64,000 nt of DNA from Verrucomicrobiota bacterium. GTDB lineage: Bacteria > Verrucomicrobiota > Verrucomicrobiia > Opitutales > Opitutaceae. The stretch is taken from NCBI GenBank assembly GCA_026398135.1, contig JAPLTN010000003.1, forward strand, positions 1 through 64,000, in the 5' to 3' direction. This document shows positions 16,561 through 25,187 of this stretch, piece by piece. Both the position numbers and the translations under genes were made by a program. The notes under the pieces were generated by a model, which was given only the letters and a program-made list of their open reading frames with translations, made no database searches and was not told where the DNA came from. How positions within the stretch are numbered: position 1 is the stretch's first letter; each line of letters opens with the position of its first letter.

Positions 16561-17306
16561 ACGGCGGCGGGCGGCAGGCAGAGGAGTTCGCCGAAAGGGT
16601 TGGTTTCCAGCTCAGCCAAGGAGGCGGGGGAACAGGGCTGGAGGGTGTATCCGAGTTCGGAGAGGAGGGCACGGCAGCCGTTCAGTTCTTCGTGGGTGTG
16701 TACGCCGAGCAGAATGGTGGGACGGGCGATGGACAGGGTGTGGCGCATGCCTTGCAGGGCGGGGACGGCGTGGCCTTCGACGTCAATTTTTATGAAATGG
16801 GGCGAGCGGATGCGGCCGGTGGCAACCCAGGCGTCGAGCGCGACGGTGGTGATCTCGCGGAAAGGGACGCCGGCCAGGGTTTCGCCGGGAAAGGGTAGAT
16901 GGGAGGTGGTGGAACCGAAGCTCTCGTATTGGTAGAGGCGGGAGGTGCTTTGGGCATTTGAGGCGGCGACCGGGTGGGTTTTAAGCTGGGGCAAACGATT
17001 GAGACGGGCGTGCCAGCTCAGGCGGCGAAAGGAGACGGGGTCGGGCTCGAAGGCTTCGATGCGGCCGGCAGGGCCGACGCGACGGGCCAGGCCGATGGCG
17101 TAGATGCCGTAGTGGGCACCGAGGTCCCAGCAGACTAGGCCGGGACGGCAGGCGTGGTGGAGGAGGGCGGCTTCGACGGCGGGGTCGTTGCCGCCGAGTC
17201 TCCAGTAGGCGGAGTGGGGGTAGAGTGAAAACCAGGCACCTCGGGCCAAGCCGCGGAGGACTTTTACAGGGAGGTGTCCCAGGAAATGAAGGATCCGGGT
17301 CAGCAT
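16557..17306 (-). CDS. FkbM-family methyltransferase
   Basis: A ~249-aa SAM-dependent methyltransferase. The SAM site is LVCWDLGAHYGIYAIGLARR, followed by the acidic IEAFEPDPVSFRRL, and near the C-terminus the FkbM hallmark FIKIDVEGHAVPALQGM. These enzymes O-methylate sugars or other hydroxyls. ATG 17306 (MLTRILHFLGH) is chosen; the upstream extension is shadow sequence. It overlaps the glycosyltransferase on each side (7 bp and 4 bp). It is the first of three FkbM proteins in this locus. Confidence 0.9.
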   Translation of the reverse strand: MLTRILHFLGHLPVKVLRGLARGAWFSLYPHSAYWRLGGNDPAVEAALLHHACRPGLVCWDLGAHYGIYAIGLARRVGPAGRIEAFEPDPVSFRRLSWHARLNRLPQLKTHPVAASNAQSTSRLYQYESFGSTTSHLPFPGETLAGVPFREITTVALDAWVATGRIRSPHFIKIDVEGHAVPALQGMRHTLSIARPTILLGVHTHEELNGCRALLSELGYTLQPCSPASLAELETNPFGELLCLPPAAV

Positions 17307-18607
17307 TTGAATACAGATTGGAGCGCTGCGGTGAGGCCGGCGGCGGCGGCTTCGTAACTGAAATGGGTTACACGGCGGGCGGCGGCTTGGCCGCACGCCG
17401 CGAGTTCGGCGGGCGGGAGGGTCAGGGCGGAGCGGAGGGTGGCGGCAAGGGCGGTTTGGTCGCCGGCGGGGAAAACCCAGCCGGTCTGGAGCGAGGAGCT
17501 AGGAGCGAGGAGCGGGGAGCCAGGAGAGGGGAGCATGGCGTTGTGAGCTGAGAACTGGGATTTGTTCCACGCTCCCTGCTCCACGCTCCCTGTTCCCACG
17601 AGGTCGGCGGCGCAGCCGACGTGGTCGCTCACGATGCAGGGGCGGGCGAGGTGCATGGCTTCGTTGACCGCGAGGCCCCAGGTTTCGTGGCGGCCTTCGG
17701 AGGGCAGGACGAAGACATCGCCCAGGAGGTAGCGGGCGGGCATGGCGGACTGATTGGCGAAGGGCAGGAAGTGGACGTAGGGGAGACCGGCGGCGGCGGC
17801 GCGGAGTTGGGGGAGGAGTTCGCCGTCGCCGGAGAAGACGAGATGGGCGCCGGGTACGGCGGCTTCGATGAAGGCGGCAAGCAGGAGATCGGGGCGTTTT
17901 TTGGGGATAAGTTTTCCCGCGAACAGGGCGACCGGGGCGGTGGCGGGGATGCCGAGGGTGTCCCTTTGGGCGGCGGCGGTGGCGAGGCGTTCGGGGGTGA
18001 TGGTGAAGTGGGCGGCGTCCACCGCGTGGGGCGCGAGAAAACAGTTTTCGGCTGGCACGCCGTAGTGGCGGAAGTAGGCGGCGTTGGCGGTGCCGACAGG
18101 GAGGAAGGCGGAGCAGCGGGAGAAGAGGAGGCGTTTGAGCAAGGAGCGTGGAGCGAGCTGAGCCAAGAAGCTAGCAGGGCTGGCAAGGCCGAGGAGGTGG
18201 GAGTCGCCGCGGAAGAGGATGGGGGCGGGCGGGCGGAGGATGAGTGCGAGGTGGGGGCGGTAGGCGTAGCCGAAGAGCAGGATGGCTTCGGGGGCGAAGG
18301 CGCGCAGGGCGGGGCGGAGGCCGGGGTTATGCAGGCCGGAGAAGCGGGTGACGTCGGGGCGGGTGGCGAGGTTGGGGACGAATTCGCAGGCGTAGCCGGA
18401 CAGCAGGTCGGTATCCCAGGCGAAGGCGGTGCCGAATTGGGCGTCGGGGCGGGAGGCCTGGCCGTGGTCGGACAGGTAAAATACCTTCAGCTCCAATTCA
18501 GGCCGGTGGACTGCAAGGTGGCGGAACCATGGCGCATAGTACTGGATCGGATGGGAAACGACGATGGCGAGGCGGCGGGGCGGGAGGGGGGTTGCGGCGC
18601 GAGGCAT
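17300..18607 (-). CDS. Glycosyltransferase family 4 with an in-frame repeat insertion
   Basis: A 435-aa GT-B enzyme starting MPRAATPLPPRRLAIVVSHPIQYYAPW (ATG 18607; a TTG at 18622 is possible). The donor domain has VALFAGKLIPKKRPDLLL and FVLPSEGRHETWGLAVNEAM followed by ARPCIVSDHVGCAADLV. Right after that motif, about 37 residues (roughly 336-373) are not family sequence. They translate two arrays of heptanucleotide repeats in opposite orientation (17489-17537 and 17566-17593), after which normal sequence resumes with TGWVFPAGD. The frame is kept, so the gene may still work. A shorter repeat also falls at 18144-18157. It overlaps the FkbM gene downstream. Confidence 0.85.
   Translation of the reverse strand: MPRAATPLPPRRLAIVVSHPIQYYAPWFRHLAVHRPELELKVFYLSDHGQASRPDAQFGTAFAWDTDLLSGYACEFVPNLATRPDVTRFSGLHNPGLRPALRAFAPEAILLFGYAYRPHLALILRPPAPILFRGDSHLLGLASPASFLAQLAPRSLLKRLLFSRCSAFLPVGTANAAYFRHYGVPAENCFLAPHAVDAAHFTITPERLATAAAQRDTLGIPATAPVALFAGKLIPKKRPDLLLAAFIEAAVPGAHLVFSGDGELLPQLRAAAAGLPYVHFLPFANQSAMPARYLLGDVFVLPSEGRHETWGLAVNEAMHLARPCIVSDHVGCAADLVGTGSVEQGAWNKSQFSAHNAMLPSPGSPLLAPSSSLQTGWVFPAGDQTALAATLRSALTLPPAELAACGQAAARRVTHFSYEAAAAGLTAALQSVFKC
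17489..17593. repeat. Inverted pair of heptamer arrays inside a glycosyltransferase gene
   Basis: Seven plus-orientation units (GAGCGAG, GAGCTAG, GAGCGAG, GAGCGGG, GAGCCAG, GAGAGGG, GAGCATG; 17489-17537), 28 bp of unique DNA, then four minus-orientation units (17566-17593; TCCACGC, TCCCTGC, TCCACGC, TCCCTGT on the plus strand). The whole block is translated in frame. Confidence 0.85.
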
Positions 18608-18618
18608 CGGAGGACTTA

Positions 18619-20037
18619 TCAAGCGGTGAACTTACGATAAATCAAAGGCAGGCCGATGCAGACCACGGCGGCTTGAAAGAGTGAGGATACCCAAGTGGCC
18701 ATGACGAATTCGGCCTGAAAGCTCCAGGCGGTGAGGAGAATCATGAGGATGCCCAAGGCGGAAAACAGGGGCACATCAGTCGAGAGGATGGCCAGGCGGC
18801 GGGACAGCAGGCCGAAACCTAAACCGAGGAGGATGACACCGATGGGTCCGAAGTTCAGGTAGGCTTCCGCGATCATGCCGAATGCGATGGATACCTTGAA
18901 GGGGTTGTCGGGGTCGATGAGGTTAAAGTAAAGGGCGAGGCGGATGTTGGCCAAAAGGCTGGAGGGTTTATCGGGCCAAACTAAGCGCGGGATAAACTGG
19001 GCGGGGATATCGATGTAGCTTTCGCCTCCCAGGTAGGGCTTGAAGCCGGGTACACGGTCCACCGCCAGGCAAAGCATTTGGAGCAAGGAGGCGCGATCAA
19101 AGACCGAGGCGCGGGGGCGTTGGTCGTCCTTGTCACGGTTCGTCAGGCCGTAGTTCACCCATTCGTAAAAAAACGCGGGGAGCTCGCTTACGGTGGGCGG
19201 AGGACGGTCGCTCTCCCAATAAAGCTGCCGCATGGTGGACTTTCCATTGTGGAGCACGCCGAGCACGGGCAAGAGCAGGGCGATGGCTATTATGGGGATT
19301 TTGCGGCGAGCGGAGGCGTAAGCGATCAAGCCGAGCGCAAGCAGGGAAATTCCGCGAATGAGGTAGAGGTGGGAAAAAAGAATGATGATCTGCAGGGCAA
19401 GGTTGCCGAAAAAGAAGACCCGGGCGCGTGCGTCCAGCATGCCCAGCCCATGCAGTCGCGAGAGAACAAATACGGCCACGGTGCCGAGGCCGAAAAACAG
19501 GGCGCGCAAGGTGCCATCGAGATTGGCGGGAAGCAGATTGCTGTAGCTCTCTATGCCAAGGTGCAGGGTGTTTAGCACCAGCCCGACCGGCACGTAGCGA
19601 TAAATGGTTTGAGGCAGCAAGCTGGCGGTGGCCCAGGCGGAGGCGCGCACCGGTTGTTTTTGCAGATTAAAACCGATCAACGCCGCGCATAGGTAAGCGA
19701 GAATCAGGCTGGCGGATTCGTTTACCACGGTGTCCGGGTAGGCTCGCAGCTCTTCGTGTCCGGTGAGCAAGGGTATGGCGTAAAAAGCCACGCAGGTGAG
19801 GCAGGAGATCTCGAAAGCCGGGAACCAACTGCGCCGAAGTTTCGCCCACTGGAGAATGGGGAAACTTGCCGCCACCATGATGATGATGCCGAGCACGGTG
19901 CCGGTGTTGATTTTCCCGCCGGAGCGCAGCACGAACCAGCCTATGGCAAAGAGCAGTAAACCGAGCCCGGCCTGATAGAGACGAAGCGACGCATTCCGGC
20001 TGGGCGGGGGGCTGTAATCGTAGTCAGGACTGCTCAC
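18619..20037 (-). CDS. O-antigen/oligosaccharide polymerase-like membrane protein
   Basis: A 472-aa polytopic protein with 10-12 hydrophobic segments and a large hydrophilic loop (~300-385) containing ASVFDRASLLQML, GGESYIDIPAQFIPRLVWP and, after it, IAFGMIAEAYLNFG. The pattern of a long loop with R and conserved FIPR..WPDKP is what I know from O-antigen polymerases of the oligosaccharide repeat unit polymerase group. It would join lipid-linked repeats in the periplasm. GTG 20037 overlaps the stop of the upstream glycosyltransferase gene (GTGA), so the two are coupled. Its GC content is lower than that of its neighbours. Confidence 0.75.
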   Translation of the reverse strand: MSSPDYDYSPPPSRNASLRLYQAGLGLLLFAIGWFVLRSGGKINTGTVLGIIIMVAASFPILQWAKLRRSWFPAFEISCLTCVAFYAIPLLTGHEELRAYPDTVVNESASLILAYLCAALIGFNLQKQPVRASAWATASLLPQTIYRYVPVGLVLNTLHLGIESYSNLLPANLDGTLRALFFGLGTVAVFVLSRLHGLGMLDARARVFFFGNLALQIIILFSHLYLIRGISLLALGLIAYASARRKIPIIAIALLLPVLGVLHNGKSTMRQLYWESDRPPPTVSELPAFFYEWVNYGLTNRDKDDQRPRASVFDRASLLQMLCLAVDRVPGFKPYLGGESYIDIPAQFIPRLVWPDKPSSLLANIRLALYFNLIDPDNPFKVSIAFGMIAEAYLNFGPIGVILLGLGFGLLSRRLAILSTDVPLFSALGILMILLTAWSFQAEFVMATWVSSLFQAAVVCIGLPLIYRKFTA

Positions 20038-21338
20038 GGACTTGAATTTGCGGCGGGTATGAGGGCATGGTCAAAAATTTCGACCATGTGCCGGGTCATC
20101 ACTTCGGCGGAATGTGAGGCAAGTGACAGGGTGTTGATGTTCGGCAGTTGGTGAAAGCCTTCGCCGCCGAGCCAGTTGGCCGCAAGGCGTTTGAGCCCGG
20201 CCCCGGACTCGTCTGGCGCGGCGAACGTGGACCCGGGCGTGTATTGGCTGGCGGTATGAAAGATCGGGCTTAGCGGGTGCGCGATGCAAAGCAACGGACG
20301 TGCGGCGAACAGGCAGGGGTAGAGTTTGGAGGCGTTGTAGCCGGGATCGTCGGAGCCGAGCACGAGGATGGCGTCGGCGGTCGCGAGGTAGTGAAGCGCA
20401 TCAAAGTAGGGTACACGTTGGGTGTGTTCGGAAACGTAAGCGTCAACGCCCTCGCGCTCGGCGAGCGGCAGGACCATGGGGCGGGCTTGAGCCGCCGAGG
20501 CGTAGTTGGTGCCGATGAAATGGAAGTGGAATCGAGCGGCTCCGGGTTTCGCGAGGTGGACGCGCAAGGCCTGAAACAGCAGGGTTAGCGCGGGGGCCAT
20601 GCCGGGGACGCAGCGCCCGGCATAGACTACAGTGCAGACGCCGGGCCCGGCGCGCACCAACGGAACCGCTGGCGAATGGGTGCGCGCGAAGGCGAAGTCC
20701 CCGGCGGCGGCGCCAAACGGCAAGTGATGAATAGGTTTGGAGCAGAGGGCGGGGTGGCGTTCGCGCAGTTGCGGCCCATAGGTTGGAGATACGGTGATTA
20801 ATGCGCTGGCCCCGAGCACGGCTTTCCGTTCGTGACGGCGGGCGTTAAGTTGGGCGACGAGGAAACGCAGGGGGCCGCCAGGAGGGCGGGCCCCGGTTTT
20901 GGCGTAGTGGTCGTTTAGCCAGGGGTCCTGATAATCGAGCACGTAGGGCACGCCGAAACGCGCCAGCCAGCGGGGGCCGAGGGTGAAGGCGGGAAATTGG
21001 GTGGTGGAGAAAAACACCAGGTCGAAGCGTTCGGTGGCGAGCAAGCGGTCGCCGGCGCGGCGCAAGGCATGGCCGACGCGCCACCAAAGGGAGCCAAAGC
21101 CGAAGGGGCGGGTGTAGCGGACGGGAATACCGCGCACCCGCACCACGCGGATGGAGGCCGGGTAGCTTTGCTCAAGCGAAGGTTCCAGGGTGGCACCCTC
21201 GATGGTCTCGGGGGCGACGGCGAGCACGGTGGCTTCCCACCCAAGGCTGCGGAAGTAGGGGAGGGCGAGGCGAACGCGATGGAGGTCGGGTGCGTTTACC
21301 GGTGGAAAGTGCGGGCTGATAATGAGGACGCGTTTCAT
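20034..21338 (-). CDS. Glycosyltransferase (GT4-like)
   Basis: A 434-aa GT-B-like protein: MKRVLIISPHFPPVNAPDLHRVR at the N-terminus, VLDYQDPWLNDHY (~residue 140), a domain boundary near 235 with CTVVYAGRCVPGM, and a donor site region FDALHYLATADAILVLGSDDPGYNASKLYPCL. The last motif, ending in S-K-x-[YF], is typical of the subgroup that transfers amino-sugars such as fucosamine (WbuB-like). The E-x7-E motif is replaced there, as in that subgroup. Sugar is unknown. Confidence 0.82.
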   Translation of the reverse strand: MKRVLIISPHFPPVNAPDLHRVRLALPYFRSLGWEATVLAVAPETIEGATLEPSLEQSYPASIRVVRVRGIPVRYTRPFGFGSLWWRVGHALRRAGDRLLATERFDLVFFSTTQFPAFTLGPRWLARFGVPYVLDYQDPWLNDHYAKTGARPPGGPLRFLVAQLNARRHERKAVLGASALITVSPTYGPQLRERHPALCSKPIHHLPFGAAAGDFAFARTHSPAVPLVRAGPGVCTVVYAGRCVPGMAPALTLLFQALRVHLAKPGAARFHFHFIGTNYASAAQARPMVLPLAEREGVDAYVSEHTQRVPYFDALHYLATADAILVLGSDDPGYNASKLYPCLFAARPLLCIAHPLSPIFHTASQYTPGSTFAAPDESGAGLKRLAANWLGGEGFHQLPNINTLSLASHSAEVMTRHMVEIFDHALIPAANSSP

Positions 21339-21353
21339 CGGGGGCGCGGCGGG

Positions 21354-22463
21354 TTATGCAGAGCGCAGGATCCGTTTGCGCGCGGGTTTTTCCAGCCAGC
21401 TCCAAGCCAGGTGGCCCGTGACCAGGCAGACGCTTCCGGCACCAGCGTAAAAGAGCAGCTGTACCCCAATCATGCCTCCGGGCGAAAGCATTTGAGTGGC
21501 CGGAAGCAAGAGGTCGCGTAGCGCGGCCCGGAGGGGAAGGTGGGTCAGGTAGAGCGCGTAAGAACGGGTTCCGAGCCAGGTAAGCGCGGGCAAAGTGAGT
21601 AACTTTTGGATGGACGGAATGGATAGCGGTTGGCGGGCGATATCCAGTAGCGCGGCGCAGCCGAGGGCGAACCAAGTGTAGCCCAGGGTCATACCCCAGG
21701 CGCCTTCGCGGGACCAGGCGGGCAGGGCGGCGGCGAGCAGGCCGAGGAGGCCCAAGGCGCGCAGCCAGGCGGGCAGCGGTTTAATGCCGCGGGCAAGGAG
21801 CAGCCCGGCGGCAAAGGCATCCAGCCGGGCGGGGGTGGCGACCAGGATTTGGATCCAGTTGGCGTCGGCGTAAAACATTCCGAGGCGGAACACGAGGGCG
21901 GCGGCGGCGATAAGCCACCAGAAGCGTCGCGTGCCGCCGTCCGGGCGAAGCGCGAAGACAAAGGAGATCAATGCGTAGAACTGCACCTCAATGGCCAACG
22001 ACCAGGCGACGTCGAGGGCGGGGTTGATGAAGCGTCCGACATGAAAATTAAGCCAGTTTGACGTGAAGGTGGCATACCAAGGCCAGTCTCCGGACGCACC
22101 GGTCTGGGTGGCCAGTTTCGTCTCGAACCCACCAAGCCGCAGCAAAGGAGGCAGCACCAGGTAAACGACGACGAGCAAGGCGGCGTAGAGCGGGAGGATT
22201 TTGGCGGCGCGGCGGCGCCAAAAAGCGCCCGCCCAGCGGGGGCGGGCGCGACGGGCGCGCAGCTGGGTGAAGATCAAATAACCGGACAGGGCGAAAAATA
22301 AATCCACGCCCCGGCCACCCAGTTCAGCCAGGCCTGCGAGCAGGGGGGATGTTTCGGTGCTTGGCGTCAGTGTCAGGTGGCCGAATAAAACGCCCAGGAT
22401 GGCGAGGCCCCGCAAGCCATCGAGGGCAGCCCAGCGGGTGGTGATGGCGGGCGTGGCGCGCAT
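21354..22463 (-). CDS. Acyltransferase family 3 (OafA-like)
   Basis: A 369-aa membrane O-acyltransferase with about ten hydrophobic segments. The N-terminal catalytic region reads RWAALDGLRGLAILGVLFGH, with the family's conserved R/D/H pattern, followed by GVDLFFALSGYLIF and LRARRARPRWAGAFWRRRAAKILPLY (split around positions 75-100). Such proteins acetylate or otherwise acylate extracellular polysaccharide. No SGNH domain is attached. One of three paralogous types in this locus. Confidence 0.9.
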   Translation of the reverse strand: MRATPAITTRWAALDGLRGLAILGVLFGHLTLTPSTETSPLLAGLAELGGRGVDLFFALSGYLIFTQLRARRARPRWAGAFWRRRAAKILPLYAALLVVVYLVLPPLLRLGGFETKLATQTGASGDWPWYATFTSNWLNFHVGRFINPALDVAWSLAIEVQFYALISFVFALRPDGGTRRFWWLIAAAALVFRLGMFYADANWIQILVATPARLDAFAAGLLLARGIKPLPAWLRALGLLGLLAAALPAWSREGAWGMTLGYTWFALGCAALLDIARQPLSIPSIQKLLTLPALTWLGTRSYALYLTHLPLRAALRDLLLPATQMLSPGGMIGVQLLFYAGAGSVCLVTGHLAWSWLEKPARKRILRSA

Positions 22464-22469
22464 GCGTCC

Positions 22470-23099
22470 TTAACGTTTTTGCAGGCGGCGCAGATCCCAA
22501 GTTTGGCCGGCGGCGTTGGTGACGACGCGTTCCAACGGGAAAGTGAAACCGCGGCCGAGGCGTTGCCAGAACGCGGCGTGGTTTACGGCGCGGAAGTGGG
22601 AGACGAAGAGGGCTCCGCCCGGCGGCAGGGTGTTGGAAAAGCGCAGGGCGGTGGCGAGCGGGTCGGCTGCGTAGCCCAGGCATTCGTTGAAAGTGATCAC
22701 ATCGAAGCTGTCAGGCGCAGGTGTCCATTCCTCGAAATCGTGGCAGGCGAAATTGCCATGGGGCAGGTTCAGGGCGCGGGCGCGGTCAAGACCAGCGAGG
22801 GAGAGATCCACGCCGAGGTAGCCGGCGAGCTGCGCGGGCTGAAGGAGGCTGGCGAGGCGGCCGGAGCCGCAGCCGAGGTCGAGAACCCGGGGGCGGGGGT
22901 GGGCCAGGTGGATCAGGCCGACCAGCATTTCATGGCGGGCGAGTTCGTCGGGGCCGAAAAAATGGTCCCAAGCGCCGGAGGTGTATTCGTTATCCAAGGC
23001 GCGGGTGGGTACGGGACGCCCCAGGCCGGCGCGCTTGCCATAGAGCGCGTAGCGGAGGCGGTGAAGGAGTCGGGCGAGCGGTGAGGTGGCGGGACTCAT
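22470..23099 (-). CDS. Class I SAM-dependent methyltransferase
   Basis: A ~209-aa methyltransferase with the SAM-binding motif VLDLGCGSGRLASLL (~75), the acidic GVDLSLAGLDRARAL, and DVITFNECLGYAADP (~140) followed by LPPGGALFVSHFR. Substrate unknown; by position it probably modifies a sugar or acceptor in this locus. ATG 23099 is the start, overlapping the stop of the PIG-L gene upstream by four bases (23096-23099). Confidence 0.85.
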   Translation of the reverse strand: MSPATSPLARLLHRLRYALYGKRAGLGRPVPTRALDNEYTSGAWDHFFGPDELARHEMLVGLIHLAHPRPRVLDLGCGSGRLASLLQPAQLAGYLGVDLSLAGLDRARALNLPHGNFACHDFEEWTPAPDSFDVITFNECLGYAADPLATALRFSNTLPPGGALFVSHFRAVNHAAFWQRLGRGFTFPLERVVTNAAGQTWDLRRLQKR

Positions 23100-23914
23100 G
23101 GGGTGTGTTCGAAGTAGAATTCCTGTTCGCGTTTGAAGCTGTCGGCGAAATCGGCGGGGAGCACGGGCTCGGTCCACGGTGGCACGGGTTTAAATTGAGA
23201 GGCGTAGGAAGCGAGGGCGTGGTCTTTTTGCGCGCCGTAACCGAAGAAACTAAAATGATGCACGCGTACCGGGGTTAGCAGGGTTTGCAGCAAAAGGGTG
23301 GGCCGGTAAGTCGCCCATACTGGATATTCCAATACGCGTGGTCGCAGTCCGATTTCAGCCAGGGCGGCGGCGACCAGGTAAAAGCCGGCTTCGTGCTCGG
23401 AACTGCCGTCTTGCCGCCAGGGCAGGAGAATGGTGCGGGGGCTTATCGAAGCGAGCAAGGCGCCGAGTTTTTTCATGGCCGCAGCGCGCGAGGACTCGTC
23501 CAGGTGGGGCAGGCGGCCGTCGGGCAGGTCAAGAAAGTGCAGGCAGGCGGAATCGAGGTAGAGACGGGATTTGGCCAGCCGGGCCTCTTTCTTACGAAGG
23601 GCGGAGAGCGTGTCCGGGGTGAGGGTGGGGTGGCCCGGATGGGAGGCGGCGCCGTCGGTCAGGTAGAGAACATGGACCGGGTTTCCCGAGAGTCTTTTTT
23701 GGAAAACCAGACCTCCGCAGCCGAGGGTGCCATCGTCTTGGTGGGGGGCGATCAGCAGGGTGACTTCGTTGGTGAGGGAGAGGGGGCGGCTGCGCAGGAG
23801 CAGCAGCCGGTGAATGATGGCGCGCAGGAGGCGGCGAACGGTTCGCTTGGCGTTGGGCAAGAGCACGGAACCGAGCGAGAAAAGGATAAGAATGAGGATA
23901 ATCGCGCGACGCAT
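23096..23914 (-). CDS. PIG-L/LmbE-family deacetylase
   Basis: A ~272-aa protein with an N-terminal hydrophobic anchor (RRAIILILILFSLGSVLL) and the PIG-L zinc-site motif APHQDDGTLGCGG (~residues 59-71), here with Q-D-D where most members have P-D-D-E. The third metal ligand region is DGSSEHEAGFYLVAAAL. The family removes N-acetyl groups from GlcNAc-containing lipids or small thiols, so this one likely de-N-acetylates a glycan intermediate. The start ATG 23914 lies 3 bp from an eight-unit heptamer repeat array. Confidence 0.87.
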   Translation of the reverse strand: MRRAIILILILFSLGSVLLPNAKRTVRRLLRAIIHRLLLLRSRPLSLTNEVTLLIAPHQDDGTLGCGGLVFQKRLSGNPVHVLYLTDGAASHPGHPTLTPDTLSALRKKEARLAKSRLYLDSACLHFLDLPDGRLPHLDESSRAAAMKKLGALLASISPRTILLPWRQDGSSEHEAGFYLVAAALAEIGLRPRVLEYPVWATYRPTLLLQTLLTPVRVHHFSFFGYGAQKDHALASYASQFKPVPPWTEPVLPADFADSFKREQEFYFEHTP

Positions 23915-23917
23915 GGG

Positions 23918-23973
23918 GAGCCAGGAGCTAGGAGCTAGGAACGGGGAGCGGGGAGCCCGGGGAGGGGAGCAGG
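23918..23973. repeat. Heptanucleotide tandem repeat, eight units
   Basis: Read on the plus strand: GAGCCAG, GAGCTAG, GAGCTAG, GAACGGG, GAGCGGG, GAGCCCG, GGGAGGG, GAGCAGG in exact 7-bp register. It fills the gap behind the PIG-L start codon and extends 46 bp into the 3' end of the next glycosyltransferase gene, supplying that gene's TAG stop (23928-23930) and its last ~15 codons. Confidence 0.85.
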
Positions 23974-25187
23974 GTGGTTTCGACCAAGGCGAGCAGGCGG
24001 GGGGCTTCTTTTTCCCAGCAGAAGAGCTGTTCCGCCAGTTGGCGGGCGGCGAGGCGGCGGCGGGCGAGGCGGGCCGGATCCGCGAGCAAGGCGTCAAGCT
24101 GGGTGGTGAGGGCGGTGGTTTCGTGCAAAGAGACGAGCAGACCGGCTTCCGGCCCGCGGGTAAGCACCTCGCGCTGGCCCTGGGTATTGGACGCGACTAC
24201 GGCGAGGCCGGCGTTGAGATACTGGAGGATTTTATTGGTGATGGTGAGGTCGCGGTTGACGATGAAGTCTTTTTCCAAGGCGAGGCCGATGTCGTGGCGG
24301 GCGATAAGAGCCGGGAGTTGATCGGGCGGAACCAAGGGGAGGAAGGTGACGCGGGCGCGGAAAGATTCGGGCAAGGACTCGAGCAGGCGCTGGCGATAGC
24401 CGAGGCGCGTTTCGCCCAAGAGAACGAGGCGGGAGGGCTGGGTGGTGCCCGACCAAGCGGCGAGGAAGAGTTCGAGCCCGCGACCAGGGCCGGTAGTCTG
24501 GGAGAACCAGAAAAACGACGGCGGAAGGGGCGGGGAGGGGTGAGCCAGGAAGGGGCCGAGCGGGAAGGAGTTGGTGATAACCTCGGGGCGGCGTCCTCCG
24601 TAGCGAGCATGGAGGGCATCGGCCAGGGCGTGCGAGGTGGTGGTGGTGTAGGCGGCGTGGTGGAGGAGGTAGCGCTCGCCGGCGCGGAGGAGGCGGAGCG
24701 GTCGTCCGGAGCGTTCGTGGGGCAGGAGATCCTCGGAGTGCCAGTCCTCGATGTCGGCGGCGACACGGCGACCGGCGGCGATCAGGCGGGAGACGCACCA
24801 GTGGGGAATTTCGTTATGGGCGATGATCAGGTCGGCGGGATGGCGGAGGGCGGCGCGAAGCAGGGGGCCGGCGGGACCGAGGGCGGAGGCGAGTTGCCAG
24901 TCGAGGCGGTGGCAAAGCTCGCGGGCGGCGCGGTGTTGGAGGCGGCGCAGCCAGACGGCGAGGCGATGCGGGGGAGGGCTCTTGCGACCTAGCATATCGA
25001 CGCTGAGGTGGCGGAAGGGGGAGCGGGCGACGAGATCGCGGTCGATGGCTATGGAGGGAAAATGATTACTGATGCCAAGAACCGTGACGTCGTAACCGGC
25101 CGAGCCCAGAGTGGTCGCCTCTTTGACCACGCGCGGGTTCCGGCAGAGGGGGGAGTTGGTGAGGATGAGGATGCGGGCGCTAGGCAT
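23928..25187 (-). CDS. Glycosyltransferase family 4
   Basis: A 419-aa GT-B enzyme. N-terminus RILILTNSPLCRNPRVVKEA, acceptor domain DIEDWHSEDLLP (~145), donor domain FFWFSQTTGPGRGLELFL and EKDFIVNRDLTITNKILQYLNAGLAVVASN, the last being the T-[NK]-K-x-x-[QE]-Y-L-x-x-G element found in GT4 proteins. The extreme C-terminus (LLPSPGSPLPVPSS) is not family sequence: it translates the heptamer repeat, which also gives the stop. The true ancestral end has probably been replaced. Confidence 0.87.
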   Translation of the reverse strand: MPSARILILTNSPLCRNPRVVKEATTLGSAGYDVTVLGISNHFPSIAIDRDLVARSPFRHLSVDMLGRKSPPPHRLAVWLRRLQHRAARELCHRLDWQLASALGPAGPLLRAALRHPADLIIAHNEIPHWCVSRLIAAGRRVAADIEDWHSEDLLPHERSGRPLRLLRAGERYLLHHAAYTTTTSHALADALHARYGGRRPEVITNSFPLGPFLAHPSPPLPPSFFWFSQTTGPGRGLELFLAAWSGTTQPSRLVLLGETRLGYRQRLLESLPESFRARVTFLPLVPPDQLPALIARHDIGLALEKDFIVNRDLTITNKILQYLNAGLAVVASNTQGQREVLTRGPEAGLLVSLHETTALTTQLDALLADPARLARRRLAARQLAEQLFCWEKEAPRLLALVETTLLPSPGSPLPVPSS

